A stretch of 25,817 nt of DNA from JABDPF01 sp036351575 (GTDB lineage: Bacteria > Pseudomonadota > Gammaproteobacteria > Xanthomonadales > SZUA-36), in NCBI GenBank assembly GCA_036351575.1, contig JAZBPJ010000101.1, positions 1 to 25,817 on the forward strand, written 5' to 3'. The translations under genes and the position numbers were made by a program. Numbering within the stretch: position 1 is the stretch's first letter; every line of letters begins with the position of its first letter. The notes beneath the pieces were generated by a model, which saw nothing but the letters and a program-made list of their open reading frames with translations, was not told where the DNA came from and made no database searches. Positions 1-7,898 of this stretch are shown here, piece by piece.

Positions 1-1
1 C

Positions 2-1924
2 GATGCCGACCTGGCCCCCGAGGGCTGGCGGGGCCTGCCCAAGCCCGTGCTCGAACAGCCCGAGGACATCGTGCTCTACGAACTCCACGTCCGGGATTTC
101 AGCATCGGGGACGCCGCCGTGCCCGAAGCCCTGCGCGGCAGGTTCAAGGCGTTCACACGAAGCGATTCGAACGGCATGCGGCACCTGGCAAGCCTGGCTG
201 CCGCCGGCCTGACCCACGTGCACCTGCTGCCCGCGTTCGACTGTGCGACGATCCCGGAAAACCCGGCCGACCGTCGTGAGCCACCGGACCTCACCGGGTT
301 TCCGGCGGATTCCGACCGCCAGCAGGCCGCGGTCGATGCCGTGCGCCCACGCGACGGCTTCAACTGGTGTTATGACCCCTTCCATTACACGGTCCCGGAG
401 GGCAGTTACTCGACCGATCCGAACGGCGTCACCCGTATCCGCGAGTTCCGGGAAATGGTGGCGGCCCTGAACCGCGGCGGTCTGCGGGTGGTGATGGACG
501 TGGTTTACAACCACACCACCTCCGCGGGACAGGTGCGGAGCTCGGTGCTGGACCGCATCGTGCCCGACTATTACCAGCGACTCGACGCCAGCGGCGAAGT
601 GGAAACCAGCACCTGCTGCGCCAACACCGCCACCGAGAACGCGATGATGGAAAAGCTGATGGTCGATTCCCTGCTGACCTGGGCGGTGCAGTACAAGGTG
701 GACGGTTTTCGTTTCGACCTTATGGGCCACCACAGCCGCGCCAACATCGAGAAGGTGCGTGATGCGCTGCAGGGCCTGACAATCGAAGAGGACGGCGTGG
801 ACGGCTCATCCATCTACCTCTACGGCGAGGGCTGGAACTTCGGCGAGGTCGCCGACGGCGCCCGTTTTGTCCAGGCCATCCAGGCCGAGATGGGCGACGG
901 CACCGGGGTGGGCACTTTCAACGACCGCCTGCGCGACGCCGTGCGCGGCGGCGCCCACGATGACGAGGGCATCGAGCACCTGCGCACGCAGGGCTTCGTC
1001 AACGGGCTGTATACCGACCCCAACGCGGAAAACACCGGCAGCGACGAAGAAAAAGCCCGCCTGCTGCACTTCGCGGACCTGGTGCGCGCCGGCCTGGCCG
1101 GCAACCTGGCGGATTTCCGCTTCGCCGACCGCTTCGGCAACCCCGTGAAGGCCGGCGAGGTGGACTACAACGGCCAGGGCGCCGCTTACGCCAGCGATCC
1201 GCAGGAATCGATCAACTACGTCGCGGCGCACGACAACGAGACCCTGTTCGACATCAACCAGTACAAGCTGCCGCGCGATACGGTGATGGCGGACCGCGTG
1301 CGAGCGGTCAACCTGGCGAACAGTATCGTTGCGCTGGCCCAGGGCATACCGTTCTACCACGCCGGCCAGGAACTGCTGCGCTCGAAATCCCTTGATTCCA
1401 ATTCCTTTGATTCGGGCGACTGGTTCAACCCGCTGGACTTCAGCTACCGGGACAACGGCTGGGGCCGCGGCCTGCCGCCGGCCTGGGACAACGAAGCCAA
1501 CTGGCCCCTCGCCGGCCCGCTGCTCGCGGATGCCTCCCTGGCGCCGGGCGAGCGCGAAATCCGCCTTGCCGCGAAACACCTGGAAGAAATGCTGCGCATT
1601 CGAAAATCGACGCCGCTGTTCCGCATGGGAACTGCCGACGAGGTGATGCAAAGCCTGCAATTTCTCAATACCGGGCCGCGGCAGGTTCCCGGGCTGATCG
1701 TGATGCGCCTGGAACGTGACGGCGAGACCGTGGTCGTGCTGTTCAACTCCACGCCTGGTGTCCAGTCTTTCGCCGTGCAGGGAGCAGCAGGCTTTGAACT
1801 TCACCCGGTGCAGAAAGAATCGGCCGATCCGGTGGTTCGGCGGGCCACCGTACTTGGCGAGCGGTTCGAGGTGCCGGCGCGGACGACCGCGGTGTTCGTC
1901 AAAAAGCCGGCCGGGATCAAATAG
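2..1924 (+). CDS. pulA: Pullulanase-type alpha-1,6-glucosidase (GH13), 5'-truncated by window edge
   Basis: The frame is open from base 2, so the N-terminus (and any signal peptide or CBM modules) lies outside the window; the GTG at 47 falls inside conserved sequence and is not the true start. All four GH13 blocks are visible: DVVYNH near nt 497-514, GFRFDLMGHH near 704-733 with the nucleophile Asp, YGEGW near 820-834 with the acid/base Glu, and AAHDNETLFD near 1224-1253. The FNW-YDPFHYTVPEGSY segment near 360-406 is characteristic of the pullulanase/limit-dextrinase branch (GH13_13). The product should cleave alpha-1,6 branch points in pullulan or starch dextrins, which fits the amylolytic genes downstream. 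The last codons overlap by 8 bp the end of the convergent transporter gene. Family confidence is high; the exact substrate and cell location cannot be read here. Confidence 0.93.
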   Translation, partial: DADLAPEGWRGLPKPVLEQPEDIVLYELHVRDFSIGDAAVPEALRGRFKAFTRSDSNGMRHLASLAAAGLTHVHLLPAFDCATIPENPADRREPPDLTGFPADSDRQQAAVDAVRPRDGFNWCYDPFHYTVPEGSYSTDPNGVTRIREFREMVAALNRGGLRVVMDVVYNHTTSAGQVRSSVLDRIVPDYYQRLDASGEVETSTCCANTATENAMMEKLMVDSLLTWAVQYKVDGFRFDLMGHHSRANIEKVRDALQGLTIEEDGVDGSSIYLYGEGWNFGEVADGARFVQAIQAEMGDGTGVGTFNDRLRDAVRGGAHDDEGIEHLRTQGFVNGLYTDPNAENTGSDEEKARLLHFADLVRAGLAGNLADFRFADRFGNPVKAGEVDYNGQGAAYASDPQESINYVAAHDNETLFDINQYKLPRDTVMADRVRAVNLANSIVALAQGIPFYHAGQELLRSKSLDSNSFDSGDWFNPLDFSYRDNGWGRGLPPAWDNEANWPLAGPLLADASLAPGEREIRLAAKHLEEMLRIRKSTPLFRMGTADEVMQSLQFLNTGPRQVPGLIVMRLERDGETVVVLFNSTPGVQSFAVQGAAGFELHPVQKESADPVVRRATVLGERFEVPARTTAVFVKKPAGIK

Positions 1925-3140
1925 AACGCATCGCGACCCAGCTGAAGAACAGCAGCACGACGGTCAACGCTGCATTGGCGGCGGGGCCGTTGCGATAGCG
2001 TTCGCCGACCCAGTCGCGCCGGTTGTTCATGATCAGCAAGGCCAGGGTGAGGACGGGGAAAAACCACGCGCCGACCATTGCGTACCATTTCTGGACGCTT
2101 GAAAAACCGATAAACAGTCCGGCCGCCGGAACGATTGCCAGCGCCGCCAGGTAGCCGCGGTAGGGGAGTGAGCGGGTATCCACCGGTTCAACCCCCGCTG
2201 CGGGTTCGCGGATCTGCTGCAGCGTGTCGGAAAACAGGTAAGGCACCGCCTGCCACACGCCCAGCAGGCTGCTGAAAACCGCTCCGAAGGCTCCGATAAG
2301 GAAAGCCATTCCGGCCGCCGGGCCGAGCACGGATTCCAGCCGGCCGGCCAGGCTGACCAGCAGCCCGGCGCCCCGGCCTTCGACCTCGATCGTACTGCCG
2401 ATAACGATCATCGCCATTCCGAACAGGGCGGTGACCAGGTATGCCGCGGCCAGGTCGATACGGCTGGCCGCCAGGTGTTCAGCGCCGGTCCGGTTTTCTT
2501 CACGAATCCAGTAGCCGTAACACAGCACCGTGACCGTGCCGCCGACCCCGCCGATCAGTGCGACGGTCCAGCCGAGGCCGCCGCTGTCCAGTTCCGGGAT
2601 CGAGGGCAGGAAAAGTCCCCGCGCGACTTCCGCGGTTCCCGGCCACAGCAGGCCGGCCGTCACCACGACGGTGACGAACATGAAGGCGATGCACAGCTTC
2701 ATCAGCTTTTCGAACAGCGCGTAGCCGCCGATGAGCACCAGCAGCCAGCCGGTGAGCGCCGACAGGACGCCGAAGACGATTTTTCCGGTTTCGGCGGCGC
2801 TGAATACCGGGAACAGGGCGTGCAGGGTGACGCCGCAGGCGCTCATCAGCGCCGAACCGACAAAAAAGGACCAGAACGCGAGGTAAACGAGAAAGCCGTA
2901 TCCGAAGCCACGGCCGAATTTGCCGGTCACGCCTTCCAGGAGCGTGGTGCCGGTCGCCAGCTGCCAGCGCGCCAGGCCCTCGGTAACGACGAACTTGAGC
3001 AGGGCGCCGACCGCAACCGCCCAGAGCAGGGCGGTGCCGAGGTAGCTGCCGGCAAAACCGGCCGTCGCCAGGTCGCCCGCCCCGATGCCGGTTGCGGCAA
3101 CCAGCAGCCCGGGTCCGACGATGGCGAGGAATCGTTTCAT
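1917..3140 (-). CDS. NRAMP-related divalent metal ion transporter
   Basis: This is a polytopic membrane protein of 407 residues, about 11 hydrophobic segments, starting MKRFLAIVGPGLLVAATGIG. The GPGLLVA opening and overall layout match the NRAMP/SLC11 fold. The canonical TM1 DPGN metal motif is replaced by GAGD (about residues 20-23), and no TM6 MPH motif is seen; the corresponding region reads GGVGGTVTVLCYGYW. It therefore probably belongs to the divergent NRAMP-like branch and its ion may not be Mn/Fe. I chose the ATG at 3140 because the GPG segment follows directly; an in-frame ATG at 3212 would add 24 residues lacking family character and would run into the promoter of the next gene. It converges on the pullulanase gene with an 8-bp overlap. 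Fold is confident; substrate is unknown. Confidence 0.85.
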   Translation of the reverse strand: MKRFLAIVGPGLLVAATGIGAGDLATAGFAGSYLGTALLWAVAVGALLKFVVTEGLARWQLATGTTLLEGVTGKFGRGFGYGFLVYLAFWSFFVGSALMSACGVTLHALFPVFSAAETGKIVFGVLSALTGWLLVLIGGYALFEKLMKLCIAFMFVTVVVTAGLLWPGTAEVARGLFLPSIPELDSGGLGWTVALIGGVGGTVTVLCYGYWIREENRTGAEHLAASRIDLAAAYLVTALFGMAMIVIGSTIEVEGRGAGLLVSLAGRLESVLGPAAGMAFLIGAFGAVFSSLLGVWQAVPYLFSDTLQQIREPAAGVEPVDTRSLPYRGYLAALAIVPAAGLFIGFSSVQKWYAMVGAWFFPVLTLALLIMNNRRDWVGERYRNGPAANAALTVVLLFFSWVAMRSI

Positions 3141-3178
3141 GCGCGCATCATCGCCACTGGCCGCCGTGCAGGCAAGCC

Positions 3179-3209
3179 TTGTCGAAATGCGGCCATGACC
3201 TGCTATTAT
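3179..3209 (+). promoter_or_regulatory. Candidate promoter of the sortase gene
   Basis: TTGTCG (3179-3184) and an extended -10 TG-C-TATTAT (TATTAT at 3204-3209) are 19 bp apart. Spacing is slightly long but the TG extension can compensate. Transcription would begin near 3216, which is downstream of the ATG at 3211 and so favours the ATG at 3247 as the translation start. This is pattern matching only. Confidence 0.4.
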
Positions 3210-3246
3210 CATGCGCTACGAAAAACGGGTTCCCGCTTCGAACGAC

Positions 3247-3867
3247 ATGCTCTTGCTGTGCAAAATCCCTGTTGAACGCCTGGGCTGGCTGCTGGCCGCC
3301 GGGCTGCTGTGTTCCGGCCTGGAAGCCAATACCGAGGCTTCAGCACAGACCTGGCTGCAGAACCCATGGACCGGCGAGACCCGCCTGGTGCCGGTTGCGG
3401 CGCCGGACTTTTCCCTGTGGGACGAATCGCAGGTAGTGGATTACCAGGCGGCGCTGGGTGAAAAATACGCGCCGCCGCTGGCCGTGCTGACCATCGATGA
3501 GCTGGGAATCGAAGTGCCGGTCTTCAACGGCACGGAGGAGCGCGTTCTCGACCGCGGCGCCGGGCGAATCAAGGGCATGGCCCGTCCCGACGAGTCCGGC
3601 AACCTGGGCATCGCGGCGCACCGCGACAGTTTTTTTCGCGGGCTGAAGGACATCCGGACCGGCGTCGAAGTGCTGCTCCGGTCGCCCGGGGCCGTCGAGA
3701 AGTACCGCGTGACGGACATCCGCATCGTGGCAAAGGACGATATCTCCGTGCTGGCGCCGACGGACGACAAGCGATTGACGCTGGTCACCTGTTATCCCTT
3801 CTACTTCGAAGGATCGGCGCCGCAGCGTTATATCGTCACCGCGCAAGCTGTCGGTCCCGCGCAGTGA
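3247..3867 (+). CDS. Sortase family protein (class D/E-like transpeptidase)
   Basis: The 206-residue product has a hydrophobic N-terminal signal/anchor (about residues 11-27) and a compact sortase domain from about residue 75. The catalytic set is complete: His125 in GIAAHRDS, Cys182 in LVTCYPF and Arg194 in APQRYIV. Sortases cleave sorting signals such as LPXTG and join the protein to an amine acceptor, outside the cytoplasmic membrane. The start at 3247 is preferred over 3211 because of the promoter position; 3211 would add 12 residues. No LPXTG-like protein is encoded in the window, and the marine proteobacterial (class GN) sortase partner is absent, so its substrate is unknown. The stop codon overlaps the GTG start of the next gene (GTGA), so the two are probably translated together. 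Confidence 0.88.
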   Translation: MLLLCKIPVERLGWLLAAGLLCSGLEANTEASAQTWLQNPWTGETRLVPVAAPDFSLWDESQVVDYQAALGEKYAPPLAVLTIDELGIEVPVFNGTEERVLDRGAGRIKGMARPDESGNLGIAAHRDSFFRGLKDIRTGVEVLLRSPGAVEKYRVTDIRIVAKDDISVLAPTDDKRLTLVTCYPFYFEGSAPQRYIVTAQAVGPAQ

Positions 3868-4592
3868 AAAACCTGCTGCCTGCATTGCTGCTGGTTTTTG
3901 CCAGCCCCCTTGACGCCGCTGCCGAAACCCTCGATATCCTGGTGTTCGGCGCGACCGGCAAGGTGGGCCGCCACGTGGTTACCGAGGCGCTCGATCGCGG
4001 TCACCGGGTGACCGCCGTGTCGCGTGACCCGGCGCGCATCGACATGGACGGTGAAGACCTGGAAAAAGCGCGCGGTGACCTGCTGGACCCGCAAAGCGTT
4101 CGCTCCCTGGTGGAAGACCGGGACGTGGTCGTGATCTCGGTGCGTGGTGTCGCGCCGGGCGCCCAGAGCGGTGAGGACGCGATCGTTCGAATCGGCGTGG
4201 AAAACGTCGTGAAGGCGCTGCGGGAAACAAAAAGCGCCGCGCGCCTGATCCACGTCGGCGGCTCGGGCTCGCTGGAAATCCGTCCGGGCGTCACGCTGGC
4301 GGAGCGCCTGCCGAGGTTCTTCCTGTCGCGGGACTTCGAGATCGAACTCGAGGGACAGCTGCTGGTGCTGGAATACCTCGAATCGGTGGACGACGTCGGC
4401 TGGACCTACCTTACGCCGCCGCGCAGTTTCACACCCGGCCCGCGCACGGGCCGATACCGTGTCGGCGGCGACCGCCTGATGCAGGACGCGCAGGGCAAAA
4501 GCCGCATCTCGCGCGCCGATTTCGCGGTCGCGCTGATCGACGAGGCCGAAAACGCTGCACATCCGATGCAGCGAATCCAGGTGGCCTACTGA
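3864..4592 (+). CDS. Exported NAD(P)-binding Rossmann-fold protein (SDR/NmrA-like)
   Basis: The 242-residue product begins with a hydrophobic stretch (about residues 3-20, ending in LDAAAE) that looks like a cleavable Sec signal peptide, followed immediately by a Rossmann beta-alpha-beta unit with GATGKVG at residues 29-35. The remainder resembles atypical SDR/NmrA-like NAD(P)H-binding proteins. The start is the GTG overlapping the sortase stop (GTGA), implying translational coupling. Atypical SDRs normally work in the cytoplasm; a signal peptide on one is odd because NAD(P) is scarce in the periplasm. Alternatives are that the N-terminus is a membrane anchor with the enzyme facing inward, or that a redundant binding fold is used without cofactor. 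Fold confidence is good; reaction is not known. It converges on the epimerase gene with a 9-bp gap. Confidence 0.8.
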   Translation: MKNLLPALLLVFASPLDAAAETLDILVFGATGKVGRHVVTEALDRGHRVTAVSRDPARIDMDGEDLEKARGDLLDPQSVRSLVEDRDVVVISVRGVAPGAQSGEDAIVRIGVENVVKALRETKSAARLIHVGGSGSLEIRPGVTLAERLPRFFLSRDFEIELEGQLLVLEYLESVDDVGWTYLTPPRSFTPGPRTGRYRVGGDRLMQDAQGKSRISRADFAVALIDEAENAAHPMQRIQVAY

Positions 4593-4601
4593 TGAAGCGA
4601 T

Positions 4602-5804
4602 TCAGCTTAAGCTCGATTTCCTGATTTTTTTGGTCGAACGGCGCAGTTCCTGCACCATCACGAGGATGTGGTAGAACATGCTGGCCGGTATGTTCTGCGC
4701 CAGCGGCTCGCCGTCTGCGTCGAAACGGTCGCACCAGCCGCCGCGGGGTTCTTCCAGGATCCAGTTTTCCTGGATGGCCCGGCCGCACTCGATGGCCCGG
4801 TTGAGCGCCGGCAGCCTCAGTTCCGCCGGCCCCCGTTCGGCGATCGTCAGGTGCGCTTTCAGGCTTTCGGTCTGTGACCACAGGCGCCGGCTCGGATCGA
4901 CCGGGCCGTGATCGACGGCCAGGCCCATCGGCGTCTCACCTTCGGGAATATCCGCGCTGCAGTAGTGCACGTAGAGGCGCACGGCAAAAGGATCGAGCGG
5001 AACTTCAAACAAGCGCGATCTCCAGCCCAGCAGCCAGACCCACTCCATGGAATGGCCGGGTTCGTACTCGCGGGCGCTCATTTCGAGCGTCGGGTTGACG
5101 CGTTCCTGCACGACCCCGTTGCGTTGGTCGAAGAACGTGCTGTGGGCAAAACTGAGCAGCGCTTCGGATTGCTCGCGAACCCCGGGGAGCTTGGTGATCT
5201 TGTAGAGGCACAGCAGGCTCTCGTAGTAGTGCATGTGCGGGTTCTGCAGACGAATGGAATTCGCCGGGATGGTCTCGCGGTAGCCGTTGCCGTCGGGCAT
5301 GGCCAGCAGGGACTCGATATCGTTTTTCAGCTTGTCCAGCTTCGGGTCGATCACGCGGCCGCCCAGCACTTTGCGGCTTTGCGCTAGGGCGAGCAGCGCG
5401 TACGCGCTGACGTAAAGGTTGGGCTGCGGATCGGTGAGCTCCCCTTTTTCGATGTCGATCATCATGCCCGGCACGCCCTCCGGGCCGAGGCAGGTATCCA
5501 GAAAACGGTCGATACTGGCTTCGAGCTTTTTCGGCAGCGATTTTTTTCTCCAGCCCATTTTCCAGGCCAGCGCCATGCAGTAAATCTGCCGGGCCTGCAC
5601 GCGAACACGCGCTTCGGGAGAAGGAATGGCCTTGCCGTCAAAGCCGATGGCCTCGTAAAAAGCGCCGTTGTCCAGGCGCGACTGCTTCCACCACAGGGGC
5701 AGCAGGTCCTCGTGCGTCCAGTGCTCGAATTCCTGTGACAGCCGGGCCAGTTTTTTCAGGGGATTTTTCAATTCAGCAGCAGCGCAAGCGACGGGTCGGC
5801 CCAA
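4602..5804 (-). CDS. AGE-family sugar epimerase/isomerase (N-acylglucosamine 2-epimerase-like)
   Basis: The protein (up to 400 residues, no signal peptide) has the alpha/alpha-barrel signature of the AGE superfamily: NPHMHYYES (188-196), EPGHSMEW (248-255, His251), RLWSQTE (307-313), GGWCDRFD (355-362) and PASMFYH near the end (His389). The two His residues correspond to the catalytic pair in AGE/YihS/mannose isomerase enzymes, which interconvert aldoses and ketoses or 2-epimers. Its substrate could be mannose, glucose or a disaccharide. It lies 70 bp downstream of the secreted GH13 gene, probably in the same transcript. The start is uncertain: the frame opens with TTG at 5804, and another TTG at 5769-5771 overlaps the stop of a short upstream frame. 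No ATG is available before the conserved first helix and no clear Shine-Dalgarno is seen. Confidence 0.85.
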   Translation of the reverse strand: MGRPVACAAAELKNPLKKLARLSQEFEHWTHEDLLPLWWKQSRLDNGAFYEAIGFDGKAIPSPEARVRVQARQIYCMALAWKMGWRKKSLPKKLEASIDRFLDTCLGPEGVPGMMIDIEKGELTDPQPNLYVSAYALLALAQSRKVLGGRVIDPKLDKLKNDIESLLAMPDGNGYRETIPANSIRLQNPHMHYYESLLCLYKITKLPGVREQSEALLSFAHSTFFDQRNGVVQERVNPTLEMSAREYEPGHSMEWVWLLGWRSRLFEVPLDPFAVRLYVHYCSADIPEGETPMGLAVDHGPVDPSRRLWSQTESLKAHLTIAERGPAELRLPALNRAIECGRAIQENWILEEPRGGWCDRFDADGEPLAQNIPASMFYHILVMVQELRRSTKKIRKSSLS

Positions 5805-5833
5805 CGATATACCAGTGTGTAATCAACTTCCAT
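5768..5833 (-). other. 21-codon upstream frame overlapping the epimerase start (leader peptide or frameshifted N-terminus)
   Basis: An ATG at 5833 opens a 21-codon frame encoding MEVDYTLVYRWADPSLALLL plus Asn, ending in a TGA whose TG belongs to an in-frame TTG of the epimerase gene (TTGA). Codons such as GCC, GAC, CCG, GCG and CTG resemble those of neighbouring genes. It may be a leader frame that couples translation to the epimerase, or the true N-terminus of the epimerase split by a single-base indel (real or sequencing error). No strong Shine-Dalgarno precedes the ATG. Confidence 0.35.
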
Positions 5834-5874
5834 ACCCGGGCTTCACGCTGCAGCGGAGTGAGGTCGGTATCCGG

Positions 5875-7752
5875 CTAAGGCTCGAGGTCCAGCACCAGGG
5901 CGGAACGGGCCGGCACTTCGAGCGAGTCGCCCAGCGCGATAGTGGCGCCGTTCATGACATCGATGCCGGTTTTATAGCCGCCCAGCCGCTCGGCGAAGCG
6001 CGACAGGTCAACTGCCGCGCTTTCGTCATTCTTGTTCAGCACCACCATCACGGCATCGCTGTCGTCGTAGCGGAAATAGACATAGCTTGCCTTGTCGGGC
6101 ACGAAGTGCATCATCTTGCCGTGGTGGACGACCGGCTTGCCGCGCCGCCAGTTCAGCAGTCGCTTCAGGTAGGCCTGGGCTTCCAGTTCCTGCTCGCTCA
6201 TGCCTTCGCCGGTGAAGGCGTTGCGGGTATCGCCGGCCCAGCCGCCCGGGAAGTCGCTGCGGATGTTGCCGTGGCTGCCGTCGTCGGTACTGTCCATCAG
6301 GATCTCGGTGCCGTAGTAGTACTGCGGTATGCCGCGCATGGTGGCAAAAAAGACCATCGCCATTCGCCACAGCTCAGGGTCCTCGTTCAGCTGGGTGAAA
6401 ATCCGGTCCATGTCGTGGTTGTCGGGAAAGATGACCAGGCCGTCCGCGTCGGGATAAAGGAAATCCATGGCCAGTGCGCGGTAAATGCGCTCGAGGCCGC
6501 CCGGGCTGTGGTCAAACAGTCCCTCGCCGTCTTTTGTCGTGAGGCCCAGCCAGACCGCTTCCTGCAGGGGAAAGTCCATCAGGCTCGGCAATTCAGTGGT
6601 GAAACCGTCCAGGTTTTTCTTGCCGCGCTGCCAGTAGGCGACGATCTGCGGGTCGCCCGACCACTCCTCGCCGACGACATTGAAACCGGGGTACTCGTGC
6701 ATGATGCGCCGGACCCACTCCGCCATGTAGTGCTTGTCGGGGTAGGGCCAGGTGTCCATGCGGATTCCGGCCAGCCCGAGGTACTCCACCCACCACAGCG
6801 CGTTCTGGGTCAGGTAGTCGGCCAGCAGGGGGTTGCGCTGGTTCAGGTCCGGCATGCCCGGCACCACGAACCAGCCGTCGGAGTAGGCGCGGCGGTCGGC
6901 TTGGGAGGCGTTCGGGTCCTGGTTCACATAGCGCTGGTGCGAGGTGACCTGCGGGTTCTCGATCATGTTGATCCAGTCCCGGGCCGGCAGGTCGTCCATC
7001 CACCAGTGCGTCTCGCCGGTGTGATTGACGATCATGTCCATGATCGTGCCGATGCCCATCGACTTCGCGGTCTGCACCAGGTCCCGGTATTCCTCGTTGC
7101 TGCCGTAGCGGGCGTCGACGGCGTAGAAGTCGGTCGCACCGTAGCCGTGGTACGAGTAAGACGGGACGTCGTTTTCGAGCACCGGGTTCAGCCAGATGGC
7201 GGTAAAGCCCATGTCCTGGATGTACGGCAGGCTCGACTTGATGCCGGCGATGTCGCCGCCGTGGCGGCCGCCCTTGTTGTCCCGGTCCAGCTTGTCAGCC
7301 ATGCCGTCGACCGAGTCGTTGCCGGACCGGCCGTTAGCGAATCGATCGGGCGTGATCAGGTAAATCGCGTCGGAGCCGTCGAAACCCTTCGTGTGTGCCG
7401 GGTCTTCGTTCTTGCGCTTCAGCGTGTAGCGGTGCACCAGCTCGTCGTCGCCGTCGCTGAAGGCGATATCGAACGTGCCGGGCCCGGTTGCCGGGGCGAT
7501 GTCCAGGTAAAGGAAGAGGTAGTTCGGGCTGTCGACGGTTTCGACACGCTCGATCGTGACGCCTGGATAATCCACCGCGGGGGTGTAGCGTGAGATATCC
7601 TCGCCGTACACCAGCAGCTGCAGCCCGGTTTCCCTGAACCCGGTCCACCAGAAAGGGGGCTCCACGCGCTCGATGGTTTCAGCATTGGCCGGGGCCTGCC
7701 AGGGCAGGGCGAAAAACAGTACCAGCAGCAGAGTGATTCGTTTCATGTCCAT
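5875..7752 (-). CDS. Secreted GH13 alpha-amylase/neopullulanase-like enzyme
   Basis: The 625-residue product has a signal peptide (about 1-24, ending PANAE), an N-terminal immunoglobulin-like domain (about 27-115) of the cyclomaltodextrinase type, a GH13 barrel (about 125-520) and a C-terminal beta domain (about 545-625). Catalytic blocks are intact: DMIVNH (239-244), GIRMDTW (329-335, nucleophile Asp333), VGEEW (acid/base Glu362) and FPDNHD (442-447, Asp447). This layout is that of neopullulanase/SusA/cyclomaltodextrinase-type enzymes, here exported to the periplasm, where it would cut alpha-1,4 links in maltodextrins, pullulan or cyclodextrins. The start could be the ATG at 7752 or 7746; neither has a clear ribosome site. 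It is transcribed divergently from the GH97 operon and is followed by the epimerase gene. Family is certain; precise specificity is inferred. Confidence 0.93.
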   Translation of the reverse strand: MDMKRITLLLVLFFALPWQAPANAETIERVEPPFWWTGFRETGLQLLVYGEDISRYTPAVDYPGVTIERVETVDSPNYLFLYLDIAPATGPGTFDIAFSDGDDELVHRYTLKRKNEDPAHTKGFDGSDAIYLITPDRFANGRSGNDSVDGMADKLDRDNKGGRHGGDIAGIKSSLPYIQDMGFTAIWLNPVLENDVPSYSYHGYGATDFYAVDARYGSNEEYRDLVQTAKSMGIGTIMDMIVNHTGETHWWMDDLPARDWINMIENPQVTSHQRYVNQDPNASQADRRAYSDGWFVVPGMPDLNQRNPLLADYLTQNALWWVEYLGLAGIRMDTWPYPDKHYMAEWVRRIMHEYPGFNVVGEEWSGDPQIVAYWQRGKKNLDGFTTELPSLMDFPLQEAVWLGLTTKDGEGLFDHSPGGLERIYRALAMDFLYPDADGLVIFPDNHDMDRIFTQLNEDPELWRMAMVFFATMRGIPQYYYGTEILMDSTDDGSHGNIRSDFPGGWAGDTRNAFTGEGMSEQELEAQAYLKRLLNWRRGKPVVHHGKMMHFVPDKASYVYFRYDDSDAVMVVLNKNDESAAVDLSRFAERLGGYKTGIDVMNGATIALGDSLEVPARSALVLDLEP

Positions 7753-7898
7753 GATTCTAGAAAAAAGTGGACGCGTTGTGTTCGTCTGAAATCGTATTCA
7801 CCTGATGTAGTGTGGAATTGGAATTGCGGGTCGATTAGCTTTTCACTTCTACCCGTCTGGAATAAATTCAGGATCGATATCGGGGACCCGGGGATTAC
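7753..7898. promoter_or_regulatory. Divergent promoter region between the two glucan operons
   Basis: These 146 bases separate the leftward GH13 gene from the rightward fusion gene and must hold promoters for both. A weak rightward pair is TTTTCA (7840-7845) and TAAATT (7863-7868), 17 bp apart. An imperfect dyad CTGGAATAAATTCAG overlaps that -10. I could not assign a LacI or MalT site, nor a leftward promoter, with confidence. The region is the logical place for a shared maltodextrin-responsive operator. Confidence 0.4.

Noticed and set aside
3247..3867. The sortase as the enzyme that processes the IPTL-CTERM protein
   Set aside because: IPTL-CTERM tails are handled by exosortases, membrane proteins unrelated to sortases, and the genes are 20 kb apart.
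5668..7593. Plus-strand open frame (641 codons) opposite the secreted GH13 gene
   Set aside because: The minus strand holds a complete GH13 enzyme with all catalytic residues; the plus-strand translation has no family character.
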